Shown here: piece by piece, positions 1 to 7,625 of the stretch
How positions within the stretch are numbered: position 1 is the first letter of the stretch
Layout: the number at the start of each line of letters is the position of its first letter
NCBI RefSeq assembly: GCF_035013165.1
Contig: NZ_JAYGJQ010000001.1
Coordinates: 1,612,001 to 1,676,000 of the forward strand
DNA from: Bacteriovorax sp. PP10
GTDB lineage: Bacteria > Bdellovibrionota > Bacteriovoracia > Bacteriovoracales > Bacteriovoracaceae
Length of the DNA stretch: 64,000 bases
Reading direction: 5' to 3'
Made by a program: the position numbers and the translations under genes
The notes under the pieces: model-generated
Told to the model about the DNA's origin: nothing
Databases searched by the model: none
What the model saw: the letters and a program-made list of their open reading frames with translations, nothing else

Positions 1-2
1 GT

Positions 3-647
3 GAATCGAGTGTGAAGCGCATCCTCGCAGACAAGTCTATAAGCCTTGAGCGCATCGATGAAATTTGCAAAGCATGTGACATTAGTTTTTCTGAAGTCTG
101 TCGTAACGCTAATTTTGAAGAAGATGTATCCAATCACACATTGACCAAAGAGCAGGAAAAAATCCTCGCTGAAAATCCCAGACAACTTCATTATTTTATT
201 TTGCTTAATGATGGACTAACTCCAGCAAAAATCGAAAGAGACTATGAGATCACAAATAACGAATCTAAAAAAATACTTCTACAGTTAGATAAATTAAACC
301 TGCTTGAACTTCATCCCAGAGATAGAGTGAAGCTCAAAAATAAGACCGGCACACTTCGTTTTAGAAGAGACGGGGCGGTAGGGAAAATTCTTTTTGCTCA
401 AACGAAGAGTAATTATTTAAATCATGATTTTGAATCCGAGCTGGATTACATCCGCTTCGTTACCAATGGCTTTCCTTTGGAGTCTATCGCGAAGTTTAAA
501 AAGAAGCTTGATAAGATGGTGTCTGAGCTTCAAGAAGAGACTAGAATGGTTGCAGGTGGCGATAAAAAAGGATTGCACGATATGGGGGTACTACTTGCTT
601 ATCGTCCGTGGACGAATTCATCATTGGATGCGATCAAGAAAAAATAA
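3..647 (+). CDS. XRE-like helix-turn-helix regulator, 5'-truncated by window
   Basis: The frame is open to the window edge, so the true start is upstream. The first visible residues (ESSVKRIL, then LERIDEICKAC) read like the recognition helix and following helices of an XRE/lambda-repressor-type HTH; the preceding helices are cut off. About 180 further residues follow, rich in Lys/Glu, with a possible second winged-helix-like stretch (AKIERDYEITNNESKKILLQ). HTH-plus-long-C-terminal-part proteins are common in Bdellovibrio-type genomes. No signal peptide or membrane segment is visible. The stop overlaps the next gene's ATG (TAATG), suggesting translational coupling. The regulator assignment rests on the N-terminal fragment only; the ligand or target is unknown. 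Confidence 0.6.
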   Translation, partial: ESSVKRILADKSISLERIDEICKACDISFSEVCRNANFEEDVSNHTLTKEQEKILAENPRQLHYFILLNDGLTPAKIERDYEITNNESKKILLQLDKLNLLELHPRDRVKLKNKTGTLRFRRDGAVGKILFAQTKSNYLNHDFESELDYIRFVTNGFPLESIAKFKKKLDKMVSELQEETRMVAGGDKKGLHDMGVLLAYRPWTNSSLDAIKKK

Positions 648-1180
648 TGAAAAAAATGAAAGGTCGTCTCTACAAAATCGTTTTTGCAATTGCGCCAATT
701 CTACTTACGATGGCCATATTCTTGGGTATAAGACAATATTTGGGACATCTCGAAAGTGATTATTCTTTTCTCATGAGCAAAGTCATAAAGAATAAAGAAT
801 ATTTTCAACAAACAAGTTTTCATGGAGAAGCAGAGCCAGACACTCCTGATCAGAAGGTTAATGATCAGACAATCTTAGGCATAGACTCGCTCACAAATGG
901 GATCAGAGACGACATCGATATATGGATAAATCGCTCGGCCTTAAATAAAGAAGAAACTTTATTAATGAGAAGTTATGCAAGAGAGCTTCAAGTTGTATTA
1001 AAAAATTGTGCTTTAAAGAAAACGACCTTACCAACTGAGCAGGTAGAATTAAAAAATGCAGAAAAAAAATTGTTAGAGATTGGATCAGTGGTGAGGGAGC
1101 CAACAGATTTTACGGTGACCCGACTTAAACTCTTAACTTGTAATACTGAAGCTAGAACGAAATGCTTCGACTCTTTGTAA
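647..1180 (+). CDS. Membrane-anchored protein of unknown function
   Basis: I chose the ATG at 647 because it overlaps the stop of the upstream gene (TAATG); an in-frame ATG at 608 would add 13 hydrophilic residues inside that gene. The product has 177 residues: a basic N-terminus, one transmembrane segment (about residues 9-27, IVFAIAPILLTMAIFLGI), then a periplasmic-looking helical domain with two Cys (in NCALKK and TCNTEARTKC there are three in total). No known family is recognised. The tight coupling suggests it works with, or is sensed by, the HTH protein upstream, but that is inference. Confidence 0.6.
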   Translation: MKKMKGRLYKIVFAIAPILLTMAIFLGIRQYLGHLESDYSFLMSKVIKNKEYFQQTSFHGEAEPDTPDQKVNDQTILGIDSLTNGIRDDIDIWINRSALNKEETLLMRSYARELQVVLKNCALKKTTLPTEQVELKNAEKKLLEIGSVVREPTDFTVTRLKLLTCNTEARTKCFDSL

Positions 1181-1189
1181 GGATTATAT

Positions 1190-1672
1190 ATGGCGAATGT
1201 AAAAATTGTTGCGGGAACAGAAGCTGATATTCCTGAAATCTTAAAATTTATCAAAGCACTTGCTGTCTATGAAAAACTTGAGCATGAAGCAGTGGCCACG
1301 CATGACCTGTTAAAGAAAAATCTTTTTGGTGAAGAGCGCTTTGCTGAAGTCATTTTTATTCAAGAAGATGATGTGAAAGTTGGTTTTGCTTTATTCTTTA
1401 AAAACTTCTCAACCTTTTTAGGATTGCCTGGAATTTATCTTGAAGATCTTTTTGTCCTTCCTGAATGTCGTGGGAAAGGTTATGGAAAAAAACTTATTGT
1501 TCATATTGCAAAAATTGCAGTCGATAGAGGATACGGACGATTTGAATGGTCTGTGCTTGATTGGAACACGCCTGCGATTGAGTTCTATCACTCGATTGGT
1601 GCGATTCCTATGGATGAATGGACAGTTCAGAGAATGACAGGGGATACGTTAAAGAAGCTTGCAAGTCTTTAA
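1190..1672 (+). CDS. GNAT family N-acetyltransferase
   Basis: A 160-residue protein of typical GNAT length. It shows the acetyl-CoA-binding motif A (LFVLPECRGKGYGKKL, about residues 86-101, R/Q-x-x-G-x-G/A) and motif B (WNTPAIEFYHSIGA). The order and the ending resemble the spermidine/diamine or thialysine acetyltransferase (SAT1-like) branch, so a small polyamine or amine is the likeliest acceptor; the substrate is inference. An AAGGA ribosome site lies 7 bp before the ATG. It lies 9 bp after the membrane protein gene and may be transcribed with it. Confidence 0.85.
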   Translation: MANVKIVAGTEADIPEILKFIKALAVYEKLEHEAVATHDLLKKNLFGEERFAEVIFIQEDDVKVGFALFFKNFSTFLGLPGIYLEDLFVLPECRGKGYGKKLIVHIAKIAVDRGYGRFEWSVLDWNTPAIEFYHSIGAIPMDEWTVQRMTGDTLKKLASL

Positions 1673-1829
1673 TTCCATTTGAATTTAACATTTTTGAAAC
1701 TCTCTGTTTATCTAGAGGATTGATAAACATGCCATTAATTAGATTACAATCATCAGTATTTTAAAATATACACGCATTTAGCTTCAGGGTATTTTTTTGC
1801 TCATAAAAATACTTATTCATGGAGTTCAT

Positions 1830-2135
1830 ATGAAAAAAATTCTTTTTGCTGTTTTCTCTCTTGCAATTGCTACAAGCTCATTTGCTTCAGTTGAATGCAA
1901 CAAAAAAGCTTTCGCAGCAGCTAAAGCAGTAGACGCTATTTCAAATAACTCTAAAAAAAGTACTTACACTTTAGTTTCAACTGAAACTATCAACAGTGTT
2001 GAAGCTGGTGGTGAAGCTCTAGATACCATTGAAGTTCGCATGACTGTTGGTGAAGACTCATCTGCTGTGTGGCATGTTGATCTATTCAACACTGCTTGTG
2101 TTATTAAAAATGTTAGATACGTAACTGGTGACTAA
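1830..2135 (+). CDS. Small exported protein, unknown function
   Basis: The ATG at 1830 is preceded by GGAG at 1821-1824; an in-frame start at 1797 lacks such a site and would bury the signal peptide. The 101-residue product begins with a Sec signal peptide (MKKILFAVFSLAIATSSFA, cleavage probably after AFA/ASS-FA) and has two Cys (VECNKK and NTACVIK) that could form a disulfide in the periplasm. The mature part is about 82 residues and predicted beta-rich. No family recognised. A ~54-bp palindromic repeat follows 15 bp after the stop and may act as its transcription end. Confidence 0.7.
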   Translation: MKKILFAVFSLAIATSSFASVECNKKAFAAAKAVDAISNNSKKSTYTLVSTETINSVEAGGEALDTIEVRMTVGEDSSAVWHVDLFNTACVIKNVRYVTGD

Positions 2136-2149
2136 TTAGGTTCTAATTA

Positions 2150-2203
2150 GGTTCCAGCAGACTTGTGGTAGAGCAACAGCATAACCATAAGTCTACTGGC
2201 ACC
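2150..2203. repeat. Palindromic repeat copy 1 (REP-like)
   Basis: Inverted arms 2150-2170 (GGTTCCAGCAGACTTGTGGTA) and 2182-2203 are imperfect reverse complements around an 11-base loop. The right arm has several substitutions (GTCTACTGGCACC). The same core CCAGCAGACTTG recurs at 3626 and 4683. This copy sits between the convergent small-protein genes ending at 2135 and 2235 and has a T run (2207-2211) after it, so it could also terminate transcription. Confidence 0.75.
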
Positions 2204-2234
2204 GAATTTTTCTGGAACTAAAACTACAGTTAAA

Positions 2235-2591
2235 TTACTCAATTACACAAGGCCAAATTTTCGTCTCATTATTCGAGAATGACTTAATAGACGCTGTGAA
2301 GTGAGGATTCTGATCAATAAAACTTAGTTCAATAAGTTGTGAAGAAATACCGTTCGCATACCCAGCACATTTCATTTTCATAAATAGCGTATTACCAGCA
2401 CAAATAAAACCAGTTCTTGTAAAAGCACCAGTGATTTTAGCGTTTTTAAGTTGGAAGTAACCAGGAGTATCGTGATCTTCAATAAGACCTGCTGTAAATG
2501 CCTCCGGGCCTCCATCGCAATAGACATTTCGATTTGCTGCTTGAGAGACAGTTGCAGTGGTCAAGATAATTAGAAATACTAAAGTCTTCAT
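2235..2591 (-). CDS. Small exported protein, unknown function
   Basis: The 118-residue product has a Sec signal peptide (MKTLVFLIILTTATVSQA, cleavage before ANRN) and a mature domain of about 100 residues with five Cys (VYCDGG, FICAGN, MKCAGY, WPCVIE), compatible with disulfides in the periplasm or outside. A strong AAGGAG site precedes the ATG. It is the last of three consecutive minus-strand exported genes (3411 to 2235) and shares their style: signal peptide, ~100-130 residues, Cys-containing, N/T/S-rich. No family is recognised. Confidence 0.7.
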   Translation of the reverse strand: MKTLVFLIILTTATVSQAANRNVYCDGGPEAFTAGLIEDHDTPGYFQLKNAKITGAFTRTGFICAGNTLFMKMKCAGYANGISSQLIELSFIDQNPHFTASIKSFSNNETKIWPCVIE

Positions 2592-2642
2592 CGTAAACTC
2601 CTTTCGAATATGTTTTTGTAGTCTGCTAAGGCAGAAAGAAAG

Positions 2643-3029
2643 CTAAGGTATGTCTCCATGGCAAGTAACAATTGTCGACCCTAGAGTGCCGCCTAAATTT
2701 AGTTCGTATCCGTGAGCGACTGTTAACCAATGTCCAGATGTACTATGGCAATAGCCAGTCTCTGGTTCTTGTGAGCAATCTAAAACAGAAATAGCATAAT
2801 TATCTGGCTCTCCAACATAGTTAAAAAACTTTCCAGAGATCTCACCATTTTGAATATCTTTAGATCTCAAAAAAAAACGACCTGAGACAGTTCTCTTTTG
2901 AACATTTGTATAATTGTAGTTAACTGAGAATGTTGTCTGACCAGAATAGTCCGAGCATACAAAGTTTTCTGCAAAAGCTGAAGAGGTTAAGAACAAAATT
3001 GCCCATAACGTAAATCCAAAAGTTTTCAT
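2643..3029 (-). CDS. Small exported Cys-containing protein
   Basis: The frame runs further upstream to 3290 but that extension overlaps the neighbouring gene; the ATG at 3029 has an AGGGA site upstream and starts a clean Sec signal peptide (MKTFGFTLWAILFLTSSAFA). The mature part of about 108 residues holds four Cys (FVCSDY, LDCSQE, GYCHST, VTCHGD) and looks beta-rich (TTFSVNYNYTNV, TVSGRFFLRS). No family recognised. It lies 51 bp from the next gene in the row, so the three may be co-transcribed. Confidence 0.7.
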   Translation of the reverse strand: MKTFGFTLWAILFLTSSAFAENFVCSDYSGQTTFSVNYNYTNVQKRTVSGRFFLRSKDIQNGEISGKFFNYVGEPDNYAISVLDCSQEPETGYCHSTSGHWLTVAHGYELNLGGTLGSTIVTCHGDIP

Positions 3030-3069
3030 AATTATTTCCCTTGTTTTATATAAAAATAGCTTTGGTCTC

Positions 3070-3411
3070 TTACTTACATTTGAAAGTGTAGTTTCCATAC
3101 GAAAAGCCAGTAACAACACCTTTCTTATCGCGAAATAATTTTGCTTCATCAGCTGGGATAATGTCTTTTTGATTATTAAGGCCCGTACAATTTCCTTGGT
3201 AACTGCAAAGAAGATCGACCCCGTCGTAAAACATTTGAGCAGAGATCGCAACGGAAGACCCAACAGCGTACATAGTTGCTCTGACTTCATCTGATGATGA
3301 TCCTGGCGTTTCTATTGCAGAAGTACATTGCATTTGCCAGCGAGGTGCGGGCCCACTTGCAAAAGTGTTTACTGAAAATAAAGTGCAAAGAGTAATAAGT
3401 AATAACTTCAT
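3070..3411 (-). CDS. Small exported protein, unknown function
   Basis: The 113-residue product has a short Sec signal peptide (MKLLLITLCTLFSVNTFA, cleavage before SGPAP) and four Cys in the mature part (MQCTS, LLCSYQ, GNCTG, TFKCK). An AAGGAT site is placed 7-9 bp before the ATG. First gene of the minus-strand row of three small exported genes; promoter presumably in the 3412-3842 spacer. No homologous family recognised; a secreted factor or periplasmic protein is the most that can be said. Confidence 0.7.
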   Translation of the reverse strand: MKLLLITLCTLFSVNTFASGPAPRWQMQCTSAIETPGSSSDEVRATMYAVGSSVAISAQMFYDGVDLLCSYQGNCTGLNNQKDIIPADEAKLFRDKKGVVTGFSYGNYTFKCK

Positions 3412-3842
3412 AAAAATATCCTTTTAAATTGTAAGCGATTTTGTTTTCACTGTGGAAGTTGTACTGAGTGACTTGTATTAAATCAATTTGGTTATACCTA
3501 CTTTATGGTTAGGTATTAGCCTATGGAGCCTCGAGGTTGTCTGTAGTTTTCTATATATCAAGCTAGATAGAGACTGGAATGAGGCGAGGATCTTGTTGTA
3601 AAAACTGAATGCCCAACGGTAATTCGGTGCCAGCAGACTTGCGGTATAGCAGTGTAGCTACCACAAGTCTGCTGGCACCTTTTACAAGGGATTTATTCAT
3701 ATATTAAAGTCATTTTTTCAAGATTAGAGGGCTCGATTATTTAGGTTACACTTACTTATGGAAGAGCAGCAAAAGATAAGATTAAATTTTAGTTTATTTA
3801 GTCCGATACTGAACTCAAGTGACTTTAAACGGGGATCAGTTA
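3412..3842. other. Divergent intergenic region (430 bp)
   Basis: Separates the minus-strand exported genes from the plus-strand repeat lipoprotein gene. It contains palindromic repeat copy 2 (3626-3679) and otherwise AT-rich sequence. I see no open frame with a ribosome site, no tRNA and no clear promoter pair, though promoters for both flanking genes must lie here. Confidence 0.5.
3626..3679. repeat. Palindromic repeat copy 2 (best-conserved)
   Basis: Arms 3626-3646 (GGTGCCAGCAGACTTGCGGTA) and 3659-3679 are reverse complements with a single mismatch (C/T in the 17th position), loop 12 bases, followed by TTTT. The strong 21-bp stem could form a cruciform or RNA hairpin; it is not next to a gene end, so simple termination does not explain this copy. 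Confidence 0.85.
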
Positions 3843-4658
3843 ATGAAGGTTTTTTTAATTATTGCAGGCACCATCTTTTTTGCAGGATGTTCAGCCTTAC
3901 CAACTAGAGAGATTGCAAGTTGTGAAAAAAAGTCATGTCGAAAAATTCTAGACTCTTTGAAAGATACCGACCTTCCATTTAATAAGGCCATGCTGGATAA
4001 ACTGGTTGCAATGATCAGAGATAAGAATAGTCCTTTAACAGATGAACAAATTGATAGTTATATTTTTTCTCTTTATTTTCCTAATGGAAAGGTTGAATGG
4101 AAGATAGCTGATACTTATGGAGTTGTTTACTCTAGAGCTCACTCAGGTGTTTTTAACCCGGCCACTGGAGAAGTTGAGTGGAAAGTAGCTGCCACTTACG
4201 GGACTGTTTATTCTAGACCATACGCTGGTGTTTTTAATCCGGCGACAGAAGAAGTCGAGTGGAAAGTCGCTGAGACTTATGGGGCCGCTTACTCAAGACC
4301 CTACGCTGGCGTTTTTAATCCAGTGACTGGGGAAGTTGAGTGGAAAGTTGCTGAGACTTATGGGACTGTTTACTCAAGACCCTACGCTGGCGTTTTTAAT
4401 CCAGTGACAGGCGAAGTTGAGTGGAAAGTAGCTGCCACTTACGGGACTGTTTACTCAAGACCTTACGCTGGTGTTTTTAACCCTGTCACTGGTAAAGTTG
4501 AATGGAAAATAGCTGACACTTACGGGACTGTTTATTCTAGACCTTACGCTGGTGTTTTTAATCCAGTCAGTGGAAAAGTTGAATGGAAACTAGCTGATAC
4601 TTATGGGACTGTTTACTCTAGACCTTACTCTGGTGTTTTCGTTCCTGTTACCAAATAA
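3843..4658 (+). CDS. Repeat lipoprotein (seven 27-residue repeats)
   Basis: The ATG at 3843 follows GGGGATC and starts a lipoprotein signal (MKVFLIIAGTIFFAGC, lipobox Cys16), so the product of 271 residues should be lipid-anchored. After a 65-residue non-repeated part with four Cys including the lipobox, the rest is seven tandem 27-residue units of pattern G-x-V-E-W-K-x-A-x-T-Y-G-x-x-Y-S-R-P-Y-A-G-V-F-N-P. Trp, Tyr and Phe positions are invariant or nearly so, which suggests a beta-solenoid or similar stacked fold. I do not recognise the repeat; it is faintly reminiscent of MORN-like aromatic repeats. Units 2-5 are also nearly identical in DNA, showing recent expansion. Surface display or cell-envelope contact is a guess. 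Confidence 0.75.
   Translation: MKVFLIIAGTIFFAGCSALPTREIASCEKKSCRKILDSLKDTDLPFNKAMLDKLVAMIRDKNSPLTDEQIDSYIFSLYFPNGKVEWKIADTYGVVYSRAHSGVFNPATGEVEWKVAATYGTVYSRPYAGVFNPATEEVEWKVAETYGAAYSRPYAGVFNPVTGEVEWKVAETYGTVYSRPYAGVFNPVTGEVEWKVAATYGTVYSRPYAGVFNPVTGKVEWKIADTYGTVYSRPYAGVFNPVSGKVEWKLADTYGTVYSRPYSGVFVPVTK
4086..4652 (+). repeat. Seven 81-bp in-frame tandem repeats
   Basis: Each 81-bp unit encodes one 27-residue repeat. The central units differ by only a few bases (mostly third positions), the first and last units differ most. Such an array can change copy number by slippage or recombination without breaking the frame. Confidence 0.9.
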
Positions 4659-4682
4659 AGAATTTATGTTAAGGGTTCTAAG

Positions 4683-4766
4683 GGTTCCAGCAGACTTGTG
4701 GTAGCTACACCGCTATACCACAAGTCTGCTGGCACTTTTTGGTTAGTCTGCTGGCACTTTTTGGTT
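4683..4766. repeat. Palindromic repeat copy 3 with duplicated right arm
   Basis: Arms 4683-4703 and 4716-4735 pair almost perfectly (TACCACAAGTCTGCTGGCAC on the right). The 22 bases at 4723-4744 are then repeated exactly at 4745-4766, giving a tandem duplication of the right half-arm plus its T tract. It stands 24 bp after the repeat lipoprotein stop and, with the T run after it, probably terminates that transcript. Confidence 0.85.
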
Positions 4767-4905
4767 TTTTAGGCACTTAGGAGATGAGTGTTGTATTTAT
4801 CAAATTATTAACAGATAAAATTTATTGCTTTGGAATTTAGAATAAAAATTTGTGTTATGAAAAGCTTCTGGCACCAGGCCAACCTTTATAGAGTGGAGCT
4901 TTATT

Positions 4906-5193
4906 ATGAAACTTTTTTTATTATCGTTCACATTAATAACAAATCTTGCAAATGCCGGAACTATGACGAGTGGTCATTTTCACTGGCCAACAGATAACAC
5001 AATTGAAGCGTCTGCTTATGGAATGGATAAGTCTGTTGCTATGGCAGAATTGGATGCGAGAGGAGCTATCTTTAGTGGATTTAAAGTTGCAAAAGATAAA
5101 GCTGTCGTGAGCTATTGTTTGGAAGTTCTAGAAGACGGTTCTTGCAGACCAAATAGTCCTGTCATTGTAGTACTTCCACTAGTAAAAAATTAA
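4906..5193 (+). CDS. Small exported protein, unknown function
   Basis: The 95-residue product begins with a Sec signal peptide (MKLFLLSFTLITNLANA) and has a mature part of about 78 residues with two Cys (SYCLEV, GSCRPN). GGAG at about 4893 serves as ribosome site. The segment AMAELDARGAIFSGFKVAKD resembles the small periplasmic YhcN/DUF1471-like pattern only loosely; I do not assign it. Convergent with the SDR gene at 5221, 27 bp apart. Confidence 0.65.
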   Translation: MKLFLLSFTLITNLANAGTMTSGHFHWPTDNTIEASAYGMDKSVAMAELDARGAIFSGFKVAKDKAVVSYCLEVLEDGSCRPNSPVIVVLPLVKN

Positions 5194-5220
5194 ATAATAA
5201 AGGTATCTTTTAAAATTACA

Positions 5221-6756
5221 TTACCAATCGATTGGTTTGTAATCTTTTAAGAATTGCCCACACCAGTGTTTCCCAGAATTAATCCCGTCGATAAACGGAT
5301 CACAAATTCTCGCAGCACCATCGACGATGTCTAGTGGTGGTTGAAAGTCGTGAACAGCTTGTTTATTTTGTGAGATTTCTGCTGGATCTTCATCAGTCAC
5401 CCAACCAGTATCAACGGCATTCATGAAAATTCCATCTTTAGCAAAGTCAGAAGCTGACGTGTGAGTCATCATGTTAAGAGCGGCCTTCGCCATGTTAGTG
5501 TGCGGGTGGCGGTCTTCTTTTTTGAAACGATAGAACTTTCCTTCCATCGCAGTCACGTTAACAATATGTTTTTTACCAGTGTAATCACGTCTCATCATGT
5601 GAACCAGACGGTTACATAGAATGAAAGGTGCTACAGCGTTTACTAACTGAACTTCTAACATTTCCGGAGTCTGAATTTCTCCAAGACGAAGTCTCCAGCT
5701 ATTTGTCTTACGTAGATCTACTTGTTGAAGATCCACATCAAGTTGTCCTTCAGGGAATACTTCTTCTGCCACAAGAGAATTATCGTAGCTGTATGGGATT
5801 TGAGAAAGCTCTGCAGAAGCTCTAATACCAACTCCTGGACCTTCTCCGTGCCATGCTACTGGCAACGCAGTCTCAGTAGAAATATCTTTCCCGTGAGTAA
5901 TCTGGTTCAGTTCAGTTTTAAAGTCCTGGTGGTTCTTTAAAATGATTTGCGCCTGAGGATCAATATCATGGAAGTTTAATAATTCATTTTCCATTAAATG
6001 CTTATAGAACCCTGGTGGGCGTCTAACAGTCTGAGCAGCGTTGTTGATTAAAATATCAAGACGGTCAAACTTGTGTTCAATGAAGCTTGCAAAAATTTCT
6101 ACAGAAGGTGAGTGGCGAAGATCAAGACCATGGATGTGAAGACGAGAGCTCCACTCACTGAAATCTTTTTCTTTCGCAAAACGAATAGCAGAGTCTACTG
6201 GAAAGCGAGTTGTCGCAATAACAGTTGCACCTGATCTAAGCATTAATAGAGTGGCGTGGTATCCGATTTTTAAACGTGATCCTGTGATCAATGCAACCTG
6301 ACCTGTTAGGTCTGTCAGTTGAAAACGTTTATGGTAGTTGAAGTCCCCACATTCCTTGCACATTGTATCGTAGAAGAAATGAAGTTTTGTGAACTCGGCC
6401 TTACACACGTAACAGTTACGTGCTTTATCTAATTCAGGAGCTTCAGCATAAGCTTTATCGCTGTCTAAAAGTAATTGTTCAGGAGCAATGAATACAGAAC
6501 TCTCGCGTGCACTTCTGATTCCAGTGTAAGCGCGCTTAAGTCTGTTTTGTTCGACCATTTGTTTTTGACGAGTGATCTTTACATCTTTATCGCGTTTCTT
6601 AATTTCTTTTTTATCCGGACGCGAGATTGTTCCCGCAGCTTTAAAAAGTGCGATTCTTTGTTCGTGTGTTAACTCTGTTAGTAGCTCAGAGTTTGAGACG
6701 ATGTGTTCTAGGATTGAAATGCTCTCAATGACGTCTTTTAAAGAAATGTTTTTCAT
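5221..6756 (-). CDS. Zinc-ribbon SDR-family oxidoreductase-like protein
   Basis: A 511-residue protein, about twice a classical SDR. Residues 1-110 are helical and basic, a zinc-ribbon-like Cys quartet follows (C115-x2-C118, C133-x2-C136), then a Rossmann domain from about 150 with TGSRLKIG (158-165) and the SDR adenine/cofactor motif [10 protein letters not shown] long insert separates this from the C-terminal half. The region where YxxxK is expected reads TNMAK: the Lys is present, the catalytic Tyr is Thr, and the usual Ser region reads NVTAMEG. So cofactor binding is likely but classical SDR catalysis is doubtful. No ribosome site is visible: the ATG is preceded by CCCCCT and a weak TTGATT-17-TATCTC promoter, so it may be leaderless. 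Confidence 0.75.
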   Translation of the reverse strand: MKNISLKDVIESISILEHIVSNSELLTELTHEQRIALFKAAGTISRPDKKEIKKRDKDVKITRQKQMVEQNRLKRAYTGIRSARESSVFIAPEQLLLDSDKAYAEAPELDKARNCYVCKAEFTKLHFFYDTMCKECGDFNYHKRFQLTDLTGQVALITGSRLKIGYHATLLMLRSGATVIATTRFPVDSAIRFAKEKDFSEWSSRLHIHGLDLRHSPSVEIFASFIEHKFDRLDILINNAAQTVRRPPGFYKHLMENELLNFHDIDPQAQIILKNHQDFKTELNQITHGKDISTETALPVAWHGEGPGVGIRASAELSQIPYSYDNSLVAEEVFPEGQLDVDLQQVDLRKTNSWRLRLGEIQTPEMLEVQLVNAVAPFILCNRLVHMMRRDYTGKKHIVNVTAMEGKFYRFKKEDRHPHTNMAKAALNMMTHTSASDFAKDGIFMNAVDTGWVTDEDPAEISQNKQAVHDFQPPLDIVDGAARICDPFIDGINSGKHWCGQFLKDYKPIDW

Positions 6757-6798
6757 AGGGGGGAGATATCACGAGGAGCGCAAATAATCAATCGGTGA

Positions 6799-7623
6799 TC
6801 AGGAAATCTTCCCAATGAAATCGGCGACTTCACTAATGACTTTTTGATCCTTTAGGATGCGTCTGTGGCCCAAACCTTCGGTTTTGATAAGCCTTGTTCC
6901 AGGCCAGGCCGAGACAATGGCCTCTGCGGACATAAAGTTTACGGCATTATCATCAACGTCATGGACAACTAAAGCGGGGATTTTTAGGGTGGCGCCAATT
7001 TTTCCGATGTTTAATTCCTGCGGTTGCATGCCGGCAGCTTTAGTAATCAGCTCTTCAAAAGCGGCCTGCGAGTTTTTATTTAGACCAAAGTTTTTTCCAA
7101 AGAATCCTACAACTCTGTCGTAGAAAGCAGGACTCGCAACCAGAACCAGACCTTTAACCTGCAGACCACGAGTGGCCGCAAGAACAGTGCACCCACCACC
7201 AAAAGAGTGTGCAATAACGGCGTGAGCACCTTCAGGAGCTAATTCTTTTTGAGCGTCGATAATAAATTGAGCGTAGTGAGTTGGTGTTGTAATTTTCCCT
7301 GCAGAACTTCCGTGTCCTGGTCCATCAAGAGCGACCACTCGGAATTTTTTTTCAACTAATGATTTTGCAAAAGCACTAATCTGAGTTCCGCGACCATTCC
7401 ATCCGTGAACAAGAAGAACAAGGGGAGAAGAAACTTCTCCCCATTCGAATGCGGCAATGCCGTTTTTTAAAAAGTATTGTTTTGAAAGATGAAACATCTG
7501 CATTTCCGATTCTGGACGAGGAATTCGTACCGGAGTCGCAAACATTTTAAACGCGATTCTTGCCGCAAGCTTCGGGGCAAACATTGAGAGAAACGCTAAA
7601 AAATTTGGCAGATATTTTTTCAT
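6799..7623 (-). CDS. Alpha/beta hydrolase
   Basis: A 274-residue alpha/beta-hydrolase fold protein. Visible catalytic set: oxyanion region LVHGWNGRG (about 72-80), nucleophile elbow AHSFGGG (Ser140), acid within HDVDDNAV (about 213-220) and the His of GLGHRRIL (about 250). The N-terminal hydrophobic stretch (NFLAFLSMFAPKLAARIAF) may attach it to the membrane rather than be cleaved. It starts 2 bp after the thiolase stop on the same strand, with GAGAG upstream, so it is the second gene of a thiolase-hydrolase operon; a role in fatty acid or ester turnover is inferred from that. Confidence 0.85.
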   Translation of the reverse strand: MKKYLPNFLAFLSMFAPKLAARIAFKMFATPVRIPRPESEMQMFHLSKQYFLKNGIAAFEWGEVSSPLVLLVHGWNGRGTQISAFAKSLVEKKFRVVALDGPGHGSSAGKITTPTHYAQFIIDAQKELAPEGAHAVIAHSFGGGCTVLAATRGLQVKGLVLVASPAFYDRVVGFFGKNFGLNKNSQAAFEELITKAAGMQPQELNIGKIGATLKIPALVVHDVDDNAVNFMSAEAIVSAWPGTRLIKTEGLGHRRILKDQKVISEVADFIGKIS

Positions 7624-7625
7624 AA

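Noticed and set aside
608-646. Earlier ATG for the membrane protein
   Set aside because: It lies inside the upstream regulator gene; the overlapping TAATG at 647 is the typical coupled start and leaves an intact membrane helix.
4086-4652. Regular 81-bp repeats resembling a CRISPR array
   Set aside because: Units are contiguous, without spacers, and translate in one frame into a 27-residue protein repeat with a lipoprotein signal in front.
4866-4882. Fourth copy of the palindromic repeat (CTTCTGGCACCAGGCC)
   Set aside because: Only eight bases match the arm end and no partner arm follows.
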